NCBI RefSeq assembly: GCF_003368325.1
Contig: NZ_CP031466.1
Coordinates: 2,294,001 to 2,358,000, forward strand
DNA: 64,000 bases
Direction of reading: 5' to 3'
From: Paraburkholderia caffeinilytica
GTDB taxonomy: Bacteria > Pseudomonadota > Gammaproteobacteria > Burkholderiales > Burkholderiaceae
Part shown: in pieces, positions 53,203 through 61,514 of the stretch
How the letters are laid out: every line of letters starts with the position of its first letter
Numbering within the stretch: position 1 is the stretch's first letter
Notes under the pieces: model-generated
What the model was told of the DNA's origin: nothing
What the model saw: only the letters and a program-made list of their open reading frames with translations
Database searches by the model: none
Translations under genes and position numbers: made by a program

Positions 53203-54855
53203 ATGCTGACAATCGACGACATCCGGGCGATTCCGCTGTTCTCGACACTCCCTGACAACGAACTGGAACATCTCGCGCACACGTCCGCGGACCTACATCT
53301 GTGCGCGGGTGAATTCGCGGTCCATGAAGGCGGAGAGCGCGCGCTGTACGCGGTTCTCGCCGGCAAGATGGAAGTCGTCAAGACGTTCGACGGTATCGAG
53401 CGCACGCTGGGCTGGCGTCTGCCCGGAACCATCTTTGGCGAAGTGCCGCTCGCGCTGAGTTGCCCGTTTCCAGGCGCCTATCGGGCAGCGGAGCCGTCGC
53501 GTGTCATGCGCGTGGACGCTCAGCATTACTACGTACTTGCCGCGGCCTCGCAGGAAGTTGCACTCAAGATGGGCGCCCTTGCGCGCGAGCGCATTGGCGG
53601 ACTGCAGGGCCTCTCCGCCGAGCCGCCCAAGGCCCGCGTGATCATGATTGGAAGTCGCTGGGACTCCGCTTGTACCGCGTTGCGCCAGTTCCTCGCCCGC
53701 AACCAGATCAGCTACGACTGGATGACGCCGGATGCGCCCGAACTGGCGGCGCGCTGGCCCGGAACCTGTCCGCCAGAGCAGGATTGCCCGGCATTGCGAC
53801 TGGTCGACGGAACGGTGCTGAGCCGCCCCGCGACACGCGAGCTTGCGGAGTTGCTGGGTCTGCAGACACAGCCTCGCCTCGCCGAATACGACACGATGAT
53901 CATTGGCGGCGGACCGGCCGGTCTCGCTGCGGCAGTGTACGGTGCGTCGGAAGGCTTGCGTACCGTCGTGCTGGAACGTGAGGCACCGGGCGGACAGGCC
54001 GGCACCTCGTCGCGTATCGAGAACTACCTCGGCTTCCCCAACGGTGTGTCGGGCGACGAACTGGCGAGCCGTGCATTGCAGCAGGCAAGGCGGCTCGGTG
54101 CAGAGATTCTGGTGACACGGTCTGTCGCTCGAATCGATGTCGCCGGGCGTGGTGTTTATCTCGACGGAGGCGACGTCATCCGGGCGCGAACGATCATTCT
54201 CGCGACTGGCGTCACATGGCGCCGCCTCGCGATCGACGGCTTCGACCGGTTTATCGGTAAAGGCATTTACTACGGCGCCTCACGCAGCGAAGCGAACGCC
54301 ACTCACGGACTCGACGTCTATCTGATCGGCGGCGGCAACTCGGCCGGCCAGGCGGCGTTGTACTTTGCCAATCATGCGCGCATGGTTACGCTTGTCCTGC
54401 GAGGCGATTCATTGGAAAAGAGCATGTCTCGCTACCTTGTCGAGCAGCTTCAAGGAAAGTCGAACGTAGCGGTGCAACTGCGATCGGAAGTCGTCGGCGC
54501 GCACGGCGATACCCACTTGACAGCGATCGACGTGCGCGATGGGTTGAGCGCAGGGGTGCGTCGACACGACTGTGGTGGATTGTTCGTGTTCATTGGGGCG
54601 GATGCAGAGACTGAGTGGCTGCCGCCGGAAATCGCACGCGATGCGCGCGGATATGTTCTCACCGGCGACGACGTCGTCAAGGCGGGACGCTGGTCCCATA
54701 GCCGGGATCCCTACCTCCTCGAATCGAGTGTTCCCGGCGTGTTTGCCTGCGGCGATGTCAGGTTGAGTCCAGTCAAGCGGGTCGCTTCAGCGGTCGGTGA
54801 AGGCAGCATGGCGATCGCGTTTGCCCACAAATATCTACAGCACGACGCAAGATAG
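53203..54855 (+). CDS. Cyclic-nucleotide-binding / glutaredoxin-like / thioredoxin-reductase-like fusion
   Basis: The 550-residue protein has three parts: a cNMP-binding beta-roll (residues 5-125, FGEVPLALSCPFPGAYRAAE), a glutaredoxin-like module (about 143-218) and a thioredoxin-reductase-like domain. The last has FAD motif IIGGGPAGLAAAVYGASEG at 233-251 and NAD(P)H motif LIGGGNSAGQAALYFANHA at 374-392. Where thioredoxin reductase has its CxxC redox centre this protein reads IYYGASRSEAN, so the disulfide is missing. It may therefore reduce something other than thioredoxin, controlled by a bound nucleotide. It is not part of a visible operon. Confidence 0.88.
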   Translation: MLTIDDIRAIPLFSTLPDNELEHLAHTSADLHLCAGEFAVHEGGERALYAVLAGKMEVVKTFDGIERTLGWRLPGTIFGEVPLALSCPFPGAYRAAEPSRVMRVDAQHYYVLAAASQEVALKMGALARERIGGLQGLSAEPPKARVIMIGSRWDSACTALRQFLARNQISYDWMTPDAPELAARWPGTCPPEQDCPALRLVDGTVLSRPATRELAELLGLQTQPRLAEYDTMIIGGGPAGLAAAVYGASEGLRTVVLEREAPGGQAGTSSRIENYLGFPNGVSGDELASRALQQARRLGAEILVTRSVARIDVAGRGVYLDGGDVIRARTIILATGVTWRRLAIDGFDRFIGKGIYYGASRSEANATHGLDVYLIGGGNSAGQAALYFANHARMVTLVLRGDSLEKSMSRYLVEQLQGKSNVAVQLRSEVVGAHGDTHLTAIDVRDGLSAGVRRHDCGGLFVFIGADAETEWLPPEIARDARGYVLTGDDVVKAGRWSHSRDPYLLESSVPGVFACGDVRLSPVKRVASAVGEGSMAIAFAHKYLQHDAR

Positions 54856-54974
54856 CACCGGGTGCGACGGAGAGGCGCATGCGCATTTGTTGTAGCGGTT
54901 TCGATTGATGTTGAACGTCCGCTTCGACAACCTTCCCGCGTTGCGGCCAAACCATCCATGCGAGCGTGTCCAGC

Positions 54975-54993
54975 AGGAGGCAATGGGCGCCTC
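54975..54993. terminator. Stem-loop between convergent reductase and phosphatase genes
   Basis: GGAGGC and GCCTCC pair around a seven-base loop in the 159-base gap between two convergent genes. No thymine run follows, so its strength is uncertain. Confidence 0.38.
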
Positions 54994-55014
54994 CTCTCCA
55001 ACCTCCCCGGCCGA

Positions 55015-55734
55015 CTACATCCCATGTATCAGGCCGTGCGCCAACACGCGCAACTCCTGGAACTGTGTCGCCAGCTCGAAACTGAGCACGAACGCGGCGC
55101 CATAAAACACGCCGGGAAAGCGCTGCGCGAACGCCAGTATCGGTGCGGCGATGCGCGTGCGTATCGCGCCGGCGCTCATCACGTATGTGATGCCGATGCC
55201 GAGTGCCGCGCCGGCCAGCACGTCCGTCGGGTAGTGCACGCCGAGATAGATGCGCGGCAGGCCGATCAGCACTACAGCGTGCAATAGCGCGTAGATCCCC
55301 ACGGGTCGCGAGGCGAGGAAAATGCCCATGGCGACCGCGCACCAGAGCATGGCGTGATCGCTTGGAAACGAGCTCCACGTTCGCAGCACCGGTTCGTCCA
55401 CGTTGGCCTCCGGAAAGAACGCACGCAACGCCGGTTCATACATTGGCCGCACGCGAAACGGCAGGTAGTGTGCAAGCAGGCGGCCGGCCACCAGCGCGAT
55501 GAAGCCGCTCGCGATGGCGATCACGACGAGTTCGCGCTGGTGTCGCCGGACGGCCTCGCCGTCGGGTCCTTCCGCAGGTTCGGGTCTGAACCAGACCCAC
55601 CACAGCAGTGCAACCAGCACCACGCCCTTGGGCAAGTATGCGTTCACGACCGCTTCGACTGCATGGGTGAAGCCTTGCGAGGGAATGGCCACATTACTTA
55701 TGGACGCGATGGCCCATGTATCGATGACGTTCAT
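55015..55734 (-). CDS. PAP2-family membrane phosphatase
   Basis: The 239-residue protein has several membrane helices and the three-part PAP2 signature: RVRPMYEP, then SFPSDHAMLW (PSDH in place of the usual PSGH) and RIYLGVHYPTD. These include the arginine, histidines and aspartate of phosphatidate or undecaprenyl-pyrophosphate phosphatases such as BcrC. The start at 55734 follows GGGGAGCACAGACAA. Recycling of a lipid carrier in the membrane is the likely role, but the substrate is an inference. Confidence 0.9.
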   Translation of the reverse strand: MNVIDTWAIASISNVAIPSQGFTHAVEAVVNAYLPKGVVLVALLWWVWFRPEPAEGPDGEAVRRHQRELVVIAIASGFIALVAGRLLAHYLPFRVRPMYEPALRAFFPEANVDEPVLRTWSSFPSDHAMLWCAVAMGIFLASRPVGIYALLHAVVLIGLPRIYLGVHYPTDVLAGAALGIGITYVMSAGAIRTRIAAPILAFAQRFPGVFYGAAFVLSFELATQFQELRVLAHGLIHGM

Positions 55735-56131
55735 TTGTCTGTGCTCCCCTATATGCGGCAATCGATATGGCTTCATTGCCGGTCGCAGCCGTTGTCACGA
55801 TGCCGTATTGCAGACATCGCCAGTGCCTGGCTACGCGGCGAAGCGCTCGATGGCCGGTAACGACAATCATCGTCTTGACATGAACATGCGGCAAGTGCGC
55901 TAGCGCATGGCGTCTCTGCCAATTGTCGGATCAGTCGCTCAGGCCTCTTCCGGAAGCATTCGCGCCAATCGCCCGTTCGCGGTCGCCGGGCACCACCGTG
56001 ATGGCCGCCGTCACAGCCACCGGCACCGTCGTTTCCCTCCCTCTCGGGTTAACGTTAATTGGCTCAAACCGACGCTGTTCATTGCCGATAAGCCGCTTCA
56101 GAGCGCTCCCCAATACGGTCGCTACGCGCGT
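55735..56131. other. Gap upstream of the phosphatase with no supported gene
   Basis: About 400 bases between the phosphatase start and the SDR remnant. Frames are open on both strands but none shows a recognisable family or ribosome binding site. Confidence 0.45.
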
Positions 56132-56353
56132 TCATCCGTCCGTCGATCGGGTGACAGCTTCCCAGGCATTGATTTCCGCGCCGAGTAACGAGAGCTTTTC
56201 CCGGACCAGACCGAGCGCATCACTTCCAAGCAGAAGATGCGATGGCGGCTCGTCGCTTTCGACAAGCGACAACGTGGCACGCGCAGCTTTCACAGGATCC
56301 CCGGGCTGCCTGCCGCGGAAACGAAACGCCTTCGCGAGAGCTTCGCGCCGCAT
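56132..56353 (-). pseudogene. C-terminal remnant of a short-chain dehydrogenase
   Basis: The minus-strand frame ends RGRQPGDPVKAARATLSLVE, then PPSHLLLGSDALGLVREKLS and AEINAWEAVTRSTDG. This is the standard ending of one common SDR group (QPGDP-KAA, LLLGSDAL, WEAVTRSTD). The nucleotide-binding and catalytic parts are missing, so about 200 N-terminal residues have been lost. A large operator-like inverted repeat sits 126 bases upstream, where the SDR promoter would have been. Confidence 0.7.
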
Positions 56354-56478
56354 TCAGCCTTTCCTGGATCAAAGTTCGTCTCGTCGCATTGACGGTAAAT
56401 GACTGCGGCTCGCTGACACGATTCTCAATGGGGGTTTCGTGTCGGCTTCATCGTGCGCTTAGGTACTTGACGCCTTTT

Positions 56479-56513
56479 TTCGAGTAACGTATCGTTTTGA
56501 TACGTTACTCGAA
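56479..56513. promoter_or_regulatory. 35-bp inverted repeat with 15-bp perfect arms
   Basis: TTCGAGTAACGTATC and GATACGTTACTCGAA are exact inverse complements around GTTTT. The site ends 18 bases before the ATG of the DinB-like gene and faces the SDR remnant. Arms and spacing fit a TetR-family operator. No TetR gene is next to it. Confidence 0.7.
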
Positions 56514-56531
56514 CGCCGGGTCAAGGATCGC

Positions 56532-57344
56532 ATGCATTCCCGTTTCGACCGCTTCAGAGCCTCCTCACTCGGACAACAACTGGAGGCCATGATCGTCCAG
56601 TCCGAGCGCTACATCGAGTTTGCAGCGCTTTCGCGCGTCGGCGTTGCGGCAATCGCCGCGGTCACTGACGAGATTGCGCAGAAGTTTCCAGAAGTCGAGC
56701 AGGACACAACAGCCCGTCAGTTCTGCGGCGCGATGGTCGCGGAAGTCATGCGACGGCACGGCCATGAGGTCGTCCAGCCACGGGGCCGCGTCGGCGGCTC
56801 GTGGTTCAGTTACGGAGCCGTGTTCAGCCCCAGCCCTATCAAGCTGGCGTGGCCCGACATCATCCGCGAACTTGCGTCGATGCCGGACAAGCTTTCAGCG
56901 TGCGTCACCCGCACTCCCGAGAAGCTGTGGCGCCGGCGACCGTCAGGTACGGGGTTCGCGCTCGTCGAACACGCTTGTCACCTTCGGGATCTCGACGCGA
57001 TCTTCGCGGCTCGCATCGAAGCCATCCTGTCGGCGCATCTTCCTGATATCGATTCCGTGGATGGAACGGCTCTCGCGGACTCACGCAATTACGTTGAGCA
57101 GGACTTACATGCCGCTGCCCGGGCCTTCGCAAAGGCTCGGCGACGTCTGTGCACGTCGCTTGGGAAACTGACGCCCGAAGCGCTGACACGCTGCTGTCTG
57201 CGCGATGGCATTCGTCGAATGACCCTGGAGGAACTGGTTCGCGAGCTTCTGGATCATGACCGAACCCATTGTCTCGAACTCGACGAGCTTGGTGCGGCGT
57301 TGCACGTGATCCCCAACGGTCGCGAATCCCAAGGGGCCACGTGA
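56532..57344 (+). CDS. DinB-like four-helix protein with an extra N-terminal domain
   Basis: The 270-residue protein has a unique N-terminal region (about 1-110, including MVAEVMRRHGHEVVQPRGRV) and a C-terminal DinB-like bundle (GTGFALVEHACHLRDLDAIF, then EELVRELLDHDRTHCLELDE) with scattered histidines at metal-ligand positions. DinB-fold proteins include thiol transferases and metal-binding proteins of unknown role. It begins 18 bases after a 35-bp inverted repeat, which would block transcription or translation start if bound. The N-terminal part is not recognised. Confidence 0.72.
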   Translation: MHSRFDRFRASSLGQQLEAMIVQSERYIEFAALSRVGVAAIAAVTDEIAQKFPEVEQDTTARQFCGAMVAEVMRRHGHEVVQPRGRVGGSWFSYGAVFSPSPIKLAWPDIIRELASMPDKLSACVTRTPEKLWRRRPSGTGFALVEHACHLRDLDAIFAARIEAILSAHLPDIDSVDGTALADSRNYVEQDLHAAARAFAKARRRLCTSLGKLTPEALTRCCLRDGIRRMTLEELVRELLDHDRTHCLELDELGAALHVIPNGRESQGAT

Positions 57345-57492
57345 ACATCAGGGGTTCTCAACCTGTTGACCAGGCACGCTGCGGATGTCCGTCGACATGA
57401 TCCAGAACTTATCGAACTTGAACGGGCATGCACGAGAGCAAATCCCGCCGTAATTGCGTGCTGCATGCAGGTCAATGAGGAGAACAAAAGCG

Positions 57493-58209
57493 ATGCTGAA
57501 GAAAGTGACTATCGGTCTGGTCGGCGACTATAACCACTCGGTGCCGGCTCACCAGGCTATTCCCCATGCTTTGAAGCGAGCGGCGGAGACGACGGGGATC
57601 GAAGTCGAATTTGAATGGATTCCCACCGTCGAAATCACCTCGGTTTCGCGTATCTCTATGTTCGATGGAATCTGGTGCGTCCCCGCGAGTCCCTACCAGA
57701 ACACTGAAGGCGCGCTGCTCGCCATTCGCCATGCCCGCGAGAGAGCAATCCCGTTTCTGGGTACATGCGGGGGATTTCAGCACGTCATCGTCGAGTACGC
57801 GCGCAACGTGCTTGGCTGGGCCGATGCAGAGCACGCGGAAACGGCGCCAGGCGCTACGCGCGCAGTCATTTCGCCACTTGAATGCGCTCTGGTTGAAACG
57901 GTGGATCGGGTTCGACTGTTTCCAGGAACCCGCATCGCTACTGCCTATGGAGTCGGCGAAACATTGGAGGGTTACCGTTGTCGCTATGGACTTAATCCCG
58001 AGTTCAGAACGTCGCTTGTTTCAGGCCCTTTACGAGTCGCCGGAGAGGATGAGGCAGGCGATGTACGCGTTGTCGAAATGGATGAACATCCGTTTTTCGT
58101 TGCGACGCTCTTTCAACCCGAGCGCGCAGCGCTCAGGGAACAGCCTGCGCCGATTGTTAACGCGTTCGTAGAAGCATGCGCAAGGCCACACTCCCTAAGC
58201 CCAACCTGA
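57493..58209 (+). CDS. CTP synthase C-terminal-like class I glutamine amidotransferase (selenoprotein-related family)
   Basis: The 238-residue protein matches the stand-alone family named CTP synthase C-terminal region-related (seleno)protein: KKVTIGLVGDYNHSVPAHQA at the N-terminus, WCVPASPYQNTEGALLAIRH and the nucleophile region PFLGTCGGFQHVIVEYARNV with C92. The usual triad FHPE near the end reads FQPE here, so the histidine is replaced by glutamine while the glutamate remains. Some relatives use selenocysteine at the nucleophile. GAGGAG precedes the ATG at 57493. The amide acceptor is unknown. Confidence 0.87.
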   Translation: MLKKVTIGLVGDYNHSVPAHQAIPHALKRAAETTGIEVEFEWIPTVEITSVSRISMFDGIWCVPASPYQNTEGALLAIRHARERAIPFLGTCGGFQHVIVEYARNVLGWADAEHAETAPGATRAVISPLECALVETVDRVRLFPGTRIATAYGVGETLEGYRCRYGLNPEFRTSLVSGPLRVAGEDEAGDVRVVEMDEHPFFVATLFQPERAALREQPAPIVNAFVEACARPHSLSPT

Positions 58210-58277
58210 AAGCCGACGGTGGAGACTAGACCTCGCCATGCCCCGTGATCGCAATTGACGGCGACGCGAGCCCCCTC

Positions 58278-59060
58278 TTACTTCTGCTCGCCGGTCGCTT
58301 CGAGGATCAGATCCGCGACTTCGGTCGGATGCGACAACAGCGACACGTGACTCGACTTGAGCTCGATCGTATGCGCGCGCATCCGGTTCGCCATGAAGCG
58401 CTCCAGATCCGGGTCGATAGTCCGATCGTCAGTCGACACTGCATACCAGGTCGGCTTGTCCTGCCACGCGGCGACGGTCGTCTTCGCCATCGTGATCGCC
58501 TTGCCGATCGGCTGCTGGACCGCATAGAACGTTTCCGCTTCAGCCTTCGGCAGATCGCCGGCGAAGTCTTTCACAAATGCCGGCTCGGATAGCTTGCCGT
58601 AGCCGTCGACCGACCATTGAAGCCCCGCCGATGCGGGCGCGGCCGGGAATTTCTTCGTCAGCGCCGGATAGTCCTCACCGGCAGCCGGCGCACGCGCGGC
58701 AATGTACACAAGACCGGCGACCTTCGGATCATCGCCGGCCTGGCTGATCACCATGCCGCCGTACGAGTGCGCAACCAGCAGCGTCGGACCATCCTGTTGC
58801 GCAAGCACGCGCTTGACCGCGTCCACGTCCGCGTCGAGCGAGGTGGTCGGATTCTGCACCGCCGTCACGTGCAGGCCCCTCGCCTGCAGCAGTGGAATCA
58901 CTTTCTGCCAGCTCGACCCGTCTGCAAACAGTCCGTGAACGAGTACGACATTCCTGATCGGTGCGGACGGGGCGGCGGTGCTGTCCTGCGCGAATGACGT
59001 CGTTGCACTCAGCAAGGTGACGCCGGCGAAACCGGCGAGGACAAGCGAATTCAACTTCAT
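58278..59060 (-). CDS. Secreted alpha/beta hydrolase
   Basis: The 260-residue protein has a signal peptide (1-24, ending SFAQ). A compact alpha/beta hydrolase follows with VVLVHGLFADGSSWQKVIPL, a serine nucleophile elbow VAHSYGGMVISQAG and the catalytic histidine near KSSHVSLLSHP. It resembles the small esterase or lactonase-like hydrolases that often neighbour stress genes. Substrate unknown. It is convergent with the amidotransferase gene. Confidence 0.88.
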   Translation of the reverse strand: MKLNSLVLAGFAGVTLLSATTSFAQDSTAAPSAPIRNVVLVHGLFADGSSWQKVIPLLQARGLHVTAVQNPTTSLDADVDAVKRVLAQQDGPTLLVAHSYGGMVISQAGDDPKVAGLVYIAARAPAAGEDYPALTKKFPAAPASAGLQWSVDGYGKLSEPAFVKDFAGDLPKAEAETFYAVQQPIGKAITMAKTTVAAWQDKPTWYAVSTDDRTIDPDLERFMANRMRAHTIELKSSHVSLLSHPTEVADLILEATGEQK

Positions 59061-59481
59061 GAGACTTCTCCGAGAGATGTGAAGGATGAGATTCGCGGAT
59101 TTCGCTCAACCGTTGCGGCGAGTCGATAGACGAACCATACCCAGCCAATCATCCCGTCGATGTTTCGGACTGCAAGCGGGCGCTGGATTCTGGTGTACGA
59201 AGGTGCAAACACAGTGTCCGGGCAAACATTCCATTCGCCGCACAGTCTTTTTTATGACGTCGACGATGCCGTGGCGCCAGGCTGTCGGAGTATTCCGAGG
59301 AAGAGGCCTGTTGCGATTCGCGAATACGCGCTCGACGCAAGGGTGTGTTAGTCATGTCGGCCTGCACTGGGCCAAGCAACGCCGCAGTCTCTTCCAGTTG
59401 CGGTTCGACTGCAGGCGGCAAGGTGTTCGCTGACTCAGGTATGCTGGCGGCTTTGGGACAGCTTCCGTTCAAGGGGAGAAT
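59061..59481. other. Divergent gap between the secreted hydrolase and ParA genes
   Basis: About 420 bases hold both promoters. Short open frames exist but none shows a known family, and no repeat or RNA element was recognised. Confidence 0.45.
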
Positions 59482-60246
59482 ATGCGGCGCGTCGTATTCA
59501 ATCAGAAAGGTGGCGTAGGCAAATCGACCATTGTCTGCAACCTGGCAGCCATCAGCGCGAGCGAAGGTCTGCGCACGCTGGTTATCGACCTGGATGCCCA
59601 GGCGAATTCAAGTCAGTACCTGCTCGGCCCGCAGGCCGGTGAAGCGCATCCCACCGTCGCCGGTTTCTTTGAAACCGCGTTGACGTTCAGCTTCAAACCG
59701 GTGGAAGTCACGTCATTCATTCATCCGACACCGTTTGAAAACCTGGACGTCATGCCCGCTCATCCTGATCTGGACGCGTTGCACGGCAAACTGGAATCCC
59801 GCTACAAGATCTACAAGTTGCGCGACGCGCTCAACGAGCTCGACATGTATGACGCGATCTATATCGACACGCCGCCGGCGCTGAACTTCTACACCCGCTC
59901 CGCGCTGATCGCCGTCGAACGTTGTCTGATTCCGTTCGACTGTGATGACTTTTCCCGTCGCGCGCTTTACACGTTGCTGGAAAACGTGAAGGAGATCCAG
60001 CAGGATCACAACGTCGCGCTTGAGGTGGAGGGAATTGTCATCAACCAGTTTCAGCCTCGTGCGAGCCTGCCACAGAAGCTGGTCGACGAACTCGTCAGCG
60101 AGGGCTTGCCGGTGCTGGCTTCGCGGCTGTCTTCGTCCGTGAAGATCCGGGAATCGCATCAGCAGGCCACCCCCGTCATCCACCTCGACCCGGGACACAA
60201 ACTCTCGCAGGAGTATCGGGCCTTGCATCGTGAACTGGCCGGATAG
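59482..60246 (+). CDS. Solitary ParA-family ATPase
   Basis: The 254-residue protein has a deviant Walker A motif KGGVGKST with K9 and K14, the switch I region VIDLDAQANSSQYLLG and Walker B YDAIYIDTPPALNFYTR. ParA-type ATPases position DNA or protein cargo by cycling on the nucleoid. No parB gene lies beside it, so it is an orphan, and it may place a protein complex rather than partition DNA. The next gene on the same strand encodes a DnaJ-family protein (gap 127 bases), a possible partner. Confidence 0.88.
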   Translation: MRRVVFNQKGGVGKSTIVCNLAAISASEGLRTLVIDLDAQANSSQYLLGPQAGEAHPTVAGFFETALTFSFKPVEVTSFIHPTPFENLDVMPAHPDLDALHGKLESRYKIYKLRDALNELDMYDAIYIDTPPALNFYTRSALIAVERCLIPFDCDDFSRRALYTLLENVKEIQQDHNVALEVEGIVINQFQPRASLPQKLVDELVSEGLPVLASRLSSSVKIRESHQQATPVIHLDPGHKLSQEYRALHRELAG

Positions 60247-60373
60247 CGGGGAATCGGTAGACGGCTGGCGACGGACACTCAAGCGTCGATAGATCTCCCT
60301 TCATCGACACCTGACAGTGCTTTCGCTGTGTCTTGATAGACTTGCGCTTACGTAAAAAAACGGGGGAAAACAC

Positions 60374-61369
60374 GTGAGCCTCGACGAATACTACAGGCGG
60401 CTGAGTCTGCCGGGCACTGCGTCGCCGGCAGACGTCAAGCGTGCGTACCGACGGCTAAGAGCGAAGTACCACCCGGATCGCAACAAGGGGCGCGAATCGG
60501 CGGTCGAGCCGGTGTTCAAGCGCATTCAGGAAGCGTTTGAGATTCTGACCGGCGAGCGTGGTCTGCCCGTGCCTATCCCGGCGGACGCATCGACCGAGCG
60601 GCGCAGCAAGCCAGCACACGCACACGAACACCGCAGCCCGCCTCCGATGCGCGGGGCGAACTGCCTGATCGAACTTTTCGTGCCGCTCGAAGCCGCGATC
60701 CACGGCGGCGAGGTCGAAGCGAGCTATTCGGTGAAGGCACCCTGTCACCCATGTCAAGAAAGGGTTTCCCAGTGCGCGGGCTGCTACGGCAGCGGTCTGT
60801 CGGTCTCGGGCATGCCCTGCATGGCCTGTGGGGGAACCGGTCGCCCGCCAGCGGGTGAGCAGTGTCAAACGTGTCTCGGTACGGGCATCAGGACCTGCCG
60901 GAAGTCCGAGACGGTGAAGGTTCCAGCGGGCGTATGGGATGGCCAGCGTCTTGTCGTCGAAGGTGGCGGCCATCCCGGGCCGAATGGTGGTCCACCGGGC
61001 GACGCGATCTTCTCAGTCGCAATTGTGTGCAGCGCGGCCTTTCGTCGCGACGGCCTGAATCTCGCAAGCGAGATTCAGGTCGATTTCGTGACAGCCACGC
61101 TCGGCGGCAACTTCGAAGCGCAGATCCTGGGCCGTGCGCACCAGATGGCGATTCCGCCGAACGCGCAGCAGGGCAGCACGATCCGTCTACCCGGACATGG
61201 ACTCACGGACCGCACCGGCTCGCGCGGTGACCTGACGCTGCAATTGGTGCTCGCAATGCCGGCTGCGGCCTCACATCTCACCGACAACGAGCGGCAACGG
61301 CTGCGCGAGATGTTTGCGGACGCTGGGCGTCGAGCAATGCAGGCAATGACAGACGAGTTGCGCGAGTGA
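60374..61369 (+). CDS. DnaJ-family cochaperone
   Basis: The 331-residue protein (GTG start after GGGGGAAAACAC) has an N-terminal J domain (DEYYRRLSLPGTASPADVKR, with HPD at 33-35). Four CxxC motifs follow (CHPC, CAGC, CMAC, CQTC), the last three with GxG like DnaJ zinc fingers, and then the C-terminal substrate domain (VPAGVWDGQRLVVEGGGHPG). The Gly/Phe linker and the first CxxCxGxG repeat are reduced, and it is shorter than full DnaJ (about 376). It probably delivers clients to Hsp70. It follows the ParA-type gene and its 3' end overlaps an antisense GFA remnant. Confidence 0.85.
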   Translation: MSLDEYYRRLSLPGTASPADVKRAYRRLRAKYHPDRNKGRESAVEPVFKRIQEAFEILTGERGLPVPIPADASTERRSKPAHAHEHRSPPPMRGANCLIELFVPLEAAIHGGEVEASYSVKAPCHPCQERVSQCAGCYGSGLSVSGMPCMACGGTGRPPAGEQCQTCLGTGIRTCRKSETVKVPAGVWDGQRLVVEGGGHPGPNGGPPGDAIFSVAIVCSAAFRRDGLNLASEIQVDFVTATLGGNFEAQILGRAHQMAIPPNAQQGSTIRLPGHGLTDRTGSRGDLTLQLVLAMPAAASHLTDNERQRLREMFADAGRRAMQAMTDELRE

Positions 61370-61435
61370 AGTGCCCCGAGCTTCGTATTGCACCGCGCCG
61401 CCGTAAAGGCAGCGCCCGGCCCAGGGAGTTGACAT
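61334..61435 (-). pseudogene. N-terminal remnant of a GFA-family gene
   Basis: From an ATG at 61435, preceded by AAGGGAACC, the minus strand reads MSTPWAGRCLYGGAVQYEAR, then GTSLAQLVCHCLHC. This is the start of a GFA/CENP-V-type protein, which normally has GxCLCGAVxYE and CHCxxC zinc motifs. One of the usual cysteines is replaced by tyrosine and the homology ends inside the DnaJ-family gene, so the gene is broken. Confidence 0.55.
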
Positions 61436-61514
61436 GGTTCCCTTCCAGTTGAAGTGACCTTGCGATTTGTCTGGCGGGAAGTCGCGACGCCATTCCCATA
61501 CATTGTGGCGACGC

